Shown here: piece after piece, positions 59,442 to 64,000 of the stretch
Layout of the letters: every line of letters starts with the position of its first letter
Numbering within the stretch: position 1 is the stretch's first letter
Assembly (NCBI GenBank): GCA_015075645.1
Contig: JABTUF010000005.1
Coordinates: 1 to 64,000, forward strand
Direction of reading: 5' to 3'
Length of the DNA stretch: 64,000 nt
DNA from: Burkholderiales bacterium
GTDB taxonomy: Bacteria > Pseudomonadota > Gammaproteobacteria > Burkholderiales > Casimicrobiaceae
The notes under the pieces: generated by a model
What the model was told of the DNA's origin: nothing
Database searches by the model: none
The model's input: only the letters and a program-made list of their open reading frames with translations
Translations under genes and position numbers: made by a program

Positions 59442-60326
59442 CTACCGCCGCGCGGCGCCGTGGCATTCGCGATAGCGGAGTCCGCTTCCGCACGGGCACG
59501 GGTCGTTGCGCCCGGCGGCGAACGGACGCGCCGCCAGCGCGTCCCGCCGCGTCGCCTCGGCGCGGGTAGCCGCATGCAGCCGCGCCAGGCGATCACGCGC
59601 GAACGCCGCGGCGATGCCCTCCGGCAACTCGATCGGCTCGCGCAGGTGAACCCAGGGACCGCGGCCCGTCGCGAGGATGCCCTGGTGCTTGGCGGCGAAA
59701 CGACGCTGGTAGCGCTCGCGCGCGGCGTCGATGCGTCCCGCCGATCGGTGGACGAGCGGAACGTCGAGCGCCACGGCGAGCGCGTGCGATGCCCGGTGCG
59801 CGCGGAACGTGAAATCGGCGTCGTAGCCGTGCCAGCCGTCGAAGGTGTCGGCGTCGAACCCCACCGATGCCGCCACTTCGCGCCGCACGGCGAGGAACAC
59901 GCCGTCGAGCGCCTGCAGTCCCGCGACCGCGTGCTCGCCGTCGGGCGCATCGGCACCGTAGAAGCAGAAGCGCGCGCCCGTTTCCCCATCGTGGACGATC
60001 GCGCCCTGCGCATGCTCGATTCCCGCCTCGGACCAGTCCATGCCGACGCAGCGGCGCGTGCCGGCGACCCCGACTACGTCGAAGCGCGCGAGGTGGCGCG
60101 CGAGGCGCGCAGGCAGGCCGGGCGCGTGGAGCACGATGTCGTCGTGGCAGAACACGACCGGATCGCCGCGCGAGCGCGCGAGTCCGCGCGTCCACCCGTC
60201 GCAGAGCGAACGAGCGTCGTGGATGCCGACGATCTCGAACGGTTCGCCTCCGGCCGCGGAACCCAGGCTCGCGGAAACCGTCTCGAACTTCGCCGGTTCG
60301 ATGCTGCAGACGACGAACGAGAGCAC
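59442..60326 (-). CDS. StrF/GT2-like protein with C-terminal SEC-C motif
   Basis: A 294-residue protein. The fold is that of StrF-type glycosyltransferases: LSFVVCSIEPAKFETVSASL, SRGDPVVFCHDDIVLHAPGL (DD of the metal site) and FDGWHGYDADFTFRAH. The last 30 residues hold a SEC-C motif (NDPCPCGSGLRYRECHG). The start is GTG 60326; no in-frame ATG lies close. It lies between rplI and dnaB, same strand, 26 bp upstream of dnaB, where most relatives have no gene. It is the third SEC-C protein of this locus. Confidence 0.82.
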   Translation of the reverse strand: MLSFVVCSIEPAKFETVSASLGSAAGGEPFEIVGIHDARSLCDGWTRGLARSRGDPVVFCHDDIVLHAPGLPARLARHLARFDVVGVAGTRRCVGMDWSEAGIEHAQGAIVHDGETGARFCFYGADAPDGEHAVAGLQALDGVFLAVRREVAASVGFDADTFDGWHGYDADFTFRAHRASHALAVALDVPLVHRSAGRIDAARERYQRRFAAKHQGILATGRGPWVHLREPIELPEGIAAAFARDRLARLHAATRAEATRRDALAARPFAAGRNDPCPCGSGLRYRECHGAARR

Positions 60327-60359
60327 GTCGTCATCGTAATGGTGCCCGGGGGAATCGCG

Positions 60360-60383
60360 AAGGCCTCCCCGGGGGGAGGCCTT
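60360..60383. terminator. Hairpin after rplI
   Basis: AAGGCCTCCCC-GG-GGGGAGGCCTT, an 11-bp perfect stem about 75 bp past the rplI stop and 34 bp before the next GTG. There is no T-run; it may partly separate the ribosomal operon from the SEC-C/dnaB unit. Confidence 0.5.
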
Positions 60384-60457
60384 CGGGCCACGCGAGGGAC
60401 CGTCCGCGCGCCCCGGCCGGGCGAGCGAACGCCCGGCACGTGCGCGGACCGGCGCGA

Positions 60458-60916
60458 TCAGCCGACCGTCGTGTCGCCCAGCACGCCGACGGTGATGTGC
60501 GCGAGCACGTCGGTGTGCAGTTGCACGGTGATCGGGTGGTCGCCGACCTGCTTCAGCGGGCCGGAGGGCATGCGGATCGCGGCCTTCTCGACCACGATAC
60601 CGTGCGCCTTCAGCGCGTTGACGATGTCGACGGTACCGACCGAGCCGAACAGGCGGCCGTCCACCCCGGATTTCTGCGTGATCTGGACGGCGAGGCCCTC
60701 GAGCTTCGCCGCCGCGGCCTCGGCCGCGGCGAGCTTGTCGGCGGCCGCGCGTTCGAGTTCGGCCCGCTTCTCCTCCAGGAGCTTCACGTTCTCCGGCGTC
60801 GCCCGCTTGGCCTTGCCCTGCGGGATCAGGAAGTTGCGCGCGAAGCCGTCCTTGACCTTGACGACGTCGCCCAGGTTGCCGACGTTGGCGACCTTTTCGA
60901 GCAGGATGATCTGCAT
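60458..60916 (-). CDS. rplI: 50S ribosomal protein L9
   Basis: A 152-residue ribosomal protein binding 23S r[23 protein letters not shown] and [19 protein letters not shown] are the L9 N-terminal domain; the long central helix and C-terminal domain ([14 protein letters not shown]) follow. It is 12 bp after rpsR in the conserved rpsF-priB-rpsR-rplI order. Confidence 0.97.
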   Translation of the reverse strand: MQIILLEKVANVGNLGDVVKVKDGFARNFLIPQGKAKRATPENVKLLEEKRAELERAAADKLAAAEAAAAKLEGLAVQITQKSGVDGRLFGSVGTVDIVNALKAHGIVVEKAAIRMPSGPLKQVGDHPITVQLHTDVLAHITVGVLGDTTVG

Positions 60917-60928
60917 GGTCGTCTCCGG

Positions 60929-61213
60929 TCAGTGGCGGTCGGTGTACGGCAGGAGCGCGAGGAACTGCGCGCGCTTGATCGCCGTGCCGAGCTGGCGCTG
61001 GTAGCGGGCCTTGGTGCCCGTCACGCGCGCCGGCATGATCTTGCCGTTCTCCTGCACGAAGTCCTTGAGGACGTCGATGTCCTTGTAGTCGATCTGCACC
61101 ACCTTCTCGGCGGTGAAGCGACAGAACTTCTTGCGCTTGAACAGCGCGTTGCCGCGGTCGCGGCGCTTGGCCTTGTTCTTGTCCTTGCCTTTACCCTTGA
61201 GCGGACGGGGCAT
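60929..61213 (-). CDS. rpsR: 30S ribosomal protein S18
   Basis: A 94-residue ribosomal protein with a Lys/Arg-rich N-terminus, then [36 protein letters not shown] and [17 protein letters not shown], all standard for S18. It partners S6 on the platform of the 30S subunit. It lies 15 bp after priB. Confidence 0.97.
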   Translation of the reverse strand: MPRPLKGKGKDKNKAKRRDRGNALFKRKKFCRFTAEKVVQIDYKDIDVLKDFVQENGKIMPARVTGTKARYQRQLGTAIKRAQFLALLPYTDRH

Positions 61214-61228
61214 GATCGGTTCCTCGTG

Positions 61229-61549
61229 CTATGCGTGTGGATCGTGTTCGTGGGGTTCCGGAAGCGGTTCGACCCGGTCGACGTGCAGCGCGAGCGTGAT
61301 GCCGGTGCGCCAGCGGCGGGCGATGAAGCCCTCGCAGCGCACGGCGCTCCCGATGGCGAGTCCCGCGATCGTCTCGGCGACTGCGCCGAACGCCACCGCC
61401 GCGATCTCGCACGACACCTGCCGCCTCCCGCCCGCCTCCGGCTGTTCGGAACGGTGCTCGAGCACCGCGTCGATCGCAGGGAGTCCGGCGGGGGTGTGGC
61501 GCAGCGCGTCGCGGGTCGCGAGCCGGGCGTCGATCGCGAGCCGGTTCAC
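61229..61549 (-). CDS. priB: Primosomal replication protein N
   Basis: A 106-residue single-stranded-DNA-binding OB-fold protein for replication restart. NRLAIDARLATRDALRHTPA aligns with E. coli PriB from its NRL start, followed by DAVLEHRSEQPEAGGRRQVS and VRCEGFIARRWRTGITLALH. GTG 61549 is chosen by that alignment; GTG 61576, which overlaps the rpsF stop (GTGA), is a real alternative adding nine residues. Confidence 0.9.
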   Translation of the reverse strand: MNRLAIDARLATRDALRHTPAGLPAIDAVLEHRSEQPEAGGRRQVSCEIAAVAFGAVAETIAGLAIGSAVRCEGFIARRWRTGITLALHVDRVEPLPEPHEHDPHA

Positions 61550-61572
61550 CGGCGCGCGCTCGCGCGGACCGG

Positions 61573-61968
61573 TCACGCCGCGGCCGGGGCCTCCGGCGCC
61601 GTCGCGCGTTCGCTGTGCTCGGCCGGCTTGTCGGTCAGCGACCGCGACTTCTCTTCCTTCATCATCGGCGAAGGGGCCACGACGGCCGACTTCATCGCGA
61701 CGATCAGGTGGCGGAGCACCGCGTCGTTGAATTTGAACGCGTGTTCGAGTTCGGAGAGCGTCTCGCGGTCGCACTCGAGGTTCATCAGCACGTAGTGCGC
61801 CTTGTGCATCTTCTGGATCGGGTAGGCCATCTGGCGCCGCCCCCAATCCTCGAGTCGGTGGACGCGGCCGCCGCGGCCGGTCACCATCGTGCGGTAGCGC
61901 TCGACCATCGCGGGCACCTGCTCGCTCTGGTCGGGATGCACGATGAAGACGATTTCGTAGTGACGCAT
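61573..61968 (-). CDS. rpsF: 30S ribosomal protein S6
   Basis: A 131-residue S6 protein: [40 protein letters not shown] and [18 protein letters not shown] are canonical, with a charged C-terminal tail. The start is fixed by CAGGAGA upstream. It is first in the ribosomal operon, with a strong promoter at 62116-62088 and a structured leader. Confidence 0.97.
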   Translation of the reverse strand: MRHYEIVFIVHPDQSEQVPAMVERYRTMVTGRGGRVHRLEDWGRRQMAYPIQKMHKAHYVLMNLECDRETLSELEHAFKFNDAVLRHLIVAMKSAVVAPSPMMKEEKSRSLTDKPAEHSERATAPEAPAAA

Positions 61969-62005
61969 GCAGAGGTCTCCTGGTGGGCTGGGGCAGCGCT
62001 TCAAG

Positions 62006-62051
62006 CCCCGTCCCGGTCGTCGACCGGTCCGGGGGCCGCCCGGGAACGGCC
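62006..62051 (-). promoter_or_regulatory. Structured leader of rpsF (possible S6:S18 autoregulatory RNA)
   Basis: Two adjacent stems: GGCCG-8-CGGCC at 62051-62034, and a longer stem at 62034-62006 with CCGGTC-GAC-GACCGG inside a CCCC/GGGG base. Many bacteria carry an S6:S18-binding RNA here; I cannot confirm its conserved bulge by eye. Confidence 0.3.
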
Positions 62052-62087
62052 TCCCCGTCTGCGGCGGGTGAGGCAGGAAAGCCTTCT

Positions 62088-62116
62088 ATGGTAACCGGTT
62101 TCCGGTGCCGGATCAA
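62088..62116 (-). promoter_or_regulatory. Sigma-70 promoter of the rpsF operon
   Basis: On the minus strand TTGATC (62116-62111), exactly 17 bp, TACCAT (62093-62088). The start point would be near 62081, giving a leader of about 113 nt before ATG 61968. Confidence 0.65.
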
Positions 62117-62127
62117 TGGCCTGGAAT

Positions 62128-63207
62128 CTATGGCCGCGGATCCGGCTGCGCCCCGGGCGAGCCCAGCGCGGCGTGGCGCTCGCCCTTCGGCTGCGCCGCG
62201 AGCTCGCGCACGCGTGCGTAGAAACGCGCGAGGTCGCCGCCTTCGCTGGCGAGCAGCGCCCGGAAGGCGGGCACGAGCGCCGTGTACAGGCCGACCGACG
62301 CGAGGCTCGCGTTGTTGGGCCCCGATCCGTCGTCTCCGGAGAACCAGCGGTCGTAGCCCGCGAGCGCGGGATCGGCCGACCGCGTGCGTTCCCACGCCGC
62401 GCGCATCGCGCCGATGATCGCGCGCTTCGCCTCGCGCTTCGCGTCGTCGGAGCGCTCGCTCGCATAGGCGGCCGCGAGCGCGTCGCGCGCCTCGCCGACG
62501 AGCGAACGGAACGCGGCGCGCCCGCGCTCGGCGCGTTCGCGTTCCGCGGCGAGCCGCGCGGCCTCGGCGGGCGGGCGCGAGGCGATCCAGCGGTCGAGAC
62601 CGGCCTCCTCCACCGCCGTCGCGAACGACTCGTTGAACGCGGTGTCGCCCGGCACGTACACGAGTTGGTGCGCGAGCTCGTGGAACACGAGGCGCGCGAG
62701 CTCGATGTCCGGAAAGCGGATGAACGAGGAGAGCAGCGGATCGTCGAACCAGCCGAGCGTCGAGTACGCAGGGACGCCGCCCACGTGGACGTCGAAGCCC
62801 CGCGAGGCGAGCCTCGCGGCCTCGAAGCGCGCATCCGCCTCGTGGAAGTAGCCGCGGTAGGCGACGCAGCCGACCACCGGAAAGCACCATTCGTGGGCCG
62901 CGAGCGAGAGCTCGGGCGCGGCGAACACGTTCCAGACGACGTAGGGCCGATCCAGATCCACGTAGCGGCGGTAGCTTCCGTTGTCGGGAAGGCCGAGCTC
63001 GCTCGACGCGAACGCGCGGATCGAACGCGCGAGTTCGAGCCTGTCCTTGAGTCTCGGGTCGGAGGTCGACGCGATCACCTCACCGACCGGCTTCGCCCGG
63101 GCGACGAGGTCGAGCTGTCCCGCCGCGCTCTGCCAATAGTATTCGGCGCTGCACCCGCAGAGCGCCAGCGCGGCGACCACCGCGAACGTCGAACGGGCGT
63201 CAGGCAC
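62128..63207 (-). CDS. Putative lipoprotein metallo-aminopeptidase (Aminopep/PF10023-type)
   Basis: A 359-residue protein with a lipobox ALCGC near residues 15-19 and a zinc-peptidase HExxH in LVFHELAHQLVYVPGDTAFN; the third ligand is likely the Glu of ESFATAVEEAGLDRW. YRGYFHEADARFEAARLAS and PAYSTLGWFDDPLLSSFIR are further family blocks. The C-terminus is Ala/Arg-rich. GTG 63207 overlaps the aminotransferase stop by 8 bp. Substrates are unproved. Confidence 0.85.
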   Translation of the reverse strand: MPDARSTFAVVAALALCGCSAEYYWQSAAGQLDLVARAKPVGEVIASTSDPRLKDRLELARSIRAFASSELGLPDNGSYRRYVDLDRPYVVWNVFAAPELSLAAHEWCFPVVGCVAYRGYFHEADARFEAARLASRGFDVHVGGVPAYSTLGWFDDPLLSSFIRFPDIELARLVFHELAHQLVYVPGDTAFNESFATAVEEAGLDRWIASRPPAEAARLAAERERAERGRAAFRSLVGEARDALAAAYASERSDDAKREAKRAIIGAMRAAWERTRSADPALAGYDRWFSGDDGSGPNNASLASVGLYTALVPAFRALLASEGGDLARFYARVRELAAQPKGERHAALGSPGAQPDPRP

Positions 63208-64000
63208 CCCGGGGCTTCCCGGCCCGGCCCCTCGTCCCCGACAGGTACGCCGCGAGGCGCGCGATGCCGTCCTCGATCTTCTCGCGCGCGATCGTGTAGG
63301 CGAAGCGCACGTGCGATTCGCCGCGGTGCGCGCCGAAGTCGATGCCCGGCGTGATCGCGACGCCTGCGTGCTCGAGCACGTCGCGGCAGAACGCGACGCT
63401 GTCGGACGCGAAGCGCGAGATGTCCGCGTAGACGAAGAAGCCGCCGGTGGGCGTCACCGGGATGCCGAAGCCCAGCGCGCGCAGCGCCGGGACGAGCAGG
63501 TCGCGGCGTTCGCGGAACGCCTCGCGCCGCGTCTCGAGCAACGCGATCGTCGCCGGGTCGAAGCACGCGAGCGCGGCGCGCTGCGAGAGCGTCGGCGGAG
63601 AGATGTAGAGGTTCTGCGCGAGCTTCTCGAGGTCGCGCACGTGGCGCTCGGGCGCGACCAGCCAGCCCAGCCGCCAGCCGGTCATGTTGAAGTACTTCGA
63701 GAAGCTCGACAGCGCGAAGATCTCGTCGGAGAGCGCGAGCGCGGAGGGCGGCCGCGCCCCCGGCGCGAGGTCGTGGGACAGTCCGAGGTAGATTTCGTCG
63801 ACGACGAGCCTGCGGCCGCGGTCGGCGACGGTCGCGGCGATGCGCGCGAGTTCGTCGTGCGCGATCGTCGTCCCGGTCGGGTTCGACGGCGACGCCACGA
63901 GGACCGCCCGCGTGCGCGGCGACCAGCGCCTCGCCACGAGGTCCGCGGTGAGCTGGTAGCGCGTGTCCGCGCCGACCGGGATGCCGACCGGCTCGCCTTC
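63200..64000 (-). CDS. Class I/II PLP aminotransferase (5' end outside window)
   Basis: The C-terminal 266 residues are present; the frame is open to the right edge. Visible are VASPSNPTGTTIAHDEL (substrate and cofactor region), VDEIYLGLSHDL with the pyridine-contact Asp/Tyr, the PLP lysine in SSFSKYFNMTGWRLGWLVAP and the carboxylate-binding Arg in HVRFAYTIAREK. It fits the aspartate/alanine-type aminotransferase subgroup; the amino donor is not clear. It overlaps the following lipoprotein gene. Confidence 0.9.
   Translation of the reverse strand, partial: EGEPVGIPVGADTRYQLTADLVARRWSPRTRAVLVASPSNPTGTTIAHDELARIAATVADRGRRLVVDEIYLGLSHDLAPGARPPSALALSDEIFALSSFSKYFNMTGWRLGWLVAPERHVRDLEKLAQNLYISPPTLSQRAALACFDPATIALLETRREAFRERRDLLVPALRALGFGIPVTPTGGFFVYADISRFASDSVAFCRDVLEHAGVAITPGIDFGAHRGESHVRFAYTIAREKIEDGIARLAAYLSGTRGRAGKPRGA

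Noticed and set aside
57316..59475. 719-codon plus-strand frame opposite dnaB
   Set aside because: It is a complement of conserved helicase and intein codons, with composition typical of antisense frames in GC-rich DNA.
51878..60326. SEC-C proteins as SecA paralogues or secretion chaperones
   Set aside because: Only the small zinc motif is shared; no SecA ATPase domains are present and the rest of each protein is TPR or glycosyltransferase-like.
60360..60383. Hairpin after rplI as a true intrinsic terminator
   Set aside because: There is no T-run after the stem; kept only as a hairpin of uncertain function.

Overview
The window is high-GC, densely coded bacterial DNA (about 50 genes, most gaps under 200 bp). 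The order rpsF-priB-rpsR-rplI followed by dnaB, a separate priB, an Arn (aminoarabinose lipid A) pathway, MocR and FCD-GntR regulators, and a NodT-type outer-membrane factor all suggest a betaproteobacterium, probably Burkholderiales or Rhodocyclales-like. No species can be named from sequence alone. I found no rRNA, tRNA, CRISPR array, transposase or prophage gene.

Layout. (a) 1-7680: catabolic cluster with an ABC importer (ATPase cut by the left edge, solute-binding protein), a mandelate-racemase-type enolase-superfamily enzyme, a MocR regulator, a GMC oxidoreductase and a PuuB-like amine oxidase. (b) 7733-23621: mixed housekeeping: lipoprotein patatin, MarC, outer-membrane factor, lipid-type hydrolase, AI-2E transporter, DUF4105 protein, enoyl-CoA hydratase and acyl-CoA ligase, cobalamin adenosyltransferase, UGT-like glycosyltransferase, a small membrane protein, FAH-family enzyme, cysS, GNAT. 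(c) 23714-30880: arn operon, first half (arnT, arnE/F-like, arnB, arnC, a TPR/OGT SPINDLY-like gene, formyltransferase half of ArnA). (d) 30925-32525: two envelope proteins. (e) 32722-44051: catabolic island with a divergent biotin-dependent carboxylase (carboxyltransferase, BCCP, biotin carboxylase and a second BCCP-like protein lacking the biotinyl lysine), a NicX/M29-like metalloenzyme, an FCD-GntR regulator with four ATTGCATGCAAT-type palindromes, a divergent iron-type ABC importer and an MLE-type enolase-superfamily enzyme. (f) 44202-46185: second half of the arn pathway (dehydrogenase half of ArnA, arnD). (g) 46299-50021: bcp, PIN-PhoH ATPase, GtrB/GtrA-like pair. (h) 50097-60326: a minus-strand glycosylation operon running through dnaB, in which three proteins carry SEC-C zinc motifs, and in which dnaB holds a 421-residue LAGLIDADG intein. 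(i) 60458-64000: ribosomal operon, a lipoprotein metallopeptidase and an aminotransferase cut by the right edge.

How the parts work together. The split arn genes together encode nearly the whole route from UDP-glucuronate to L-Ara4N-modified lipid A. The two catabolic clusters each pair an importer with an enolase-superfamily enzyme and a local regulator with visible candidate operators. The dnaB-linked operon looks like a surface or protein glycan assembly locus. Two families of non-coding repeats are present: a palindromic element with NCAACTG heptads at its ends (48440-48673, relatives at 19614 and 11333), and an exact 34-bp unit that begins at the stop codons of arnD and of the carboxyltransferase gene.

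Most worth a second look: the SEC-C-tagged glycosylation operon, the carboxylase cluster with substituted active-site residues and a biotin-less carrier, and the DnaB intein.
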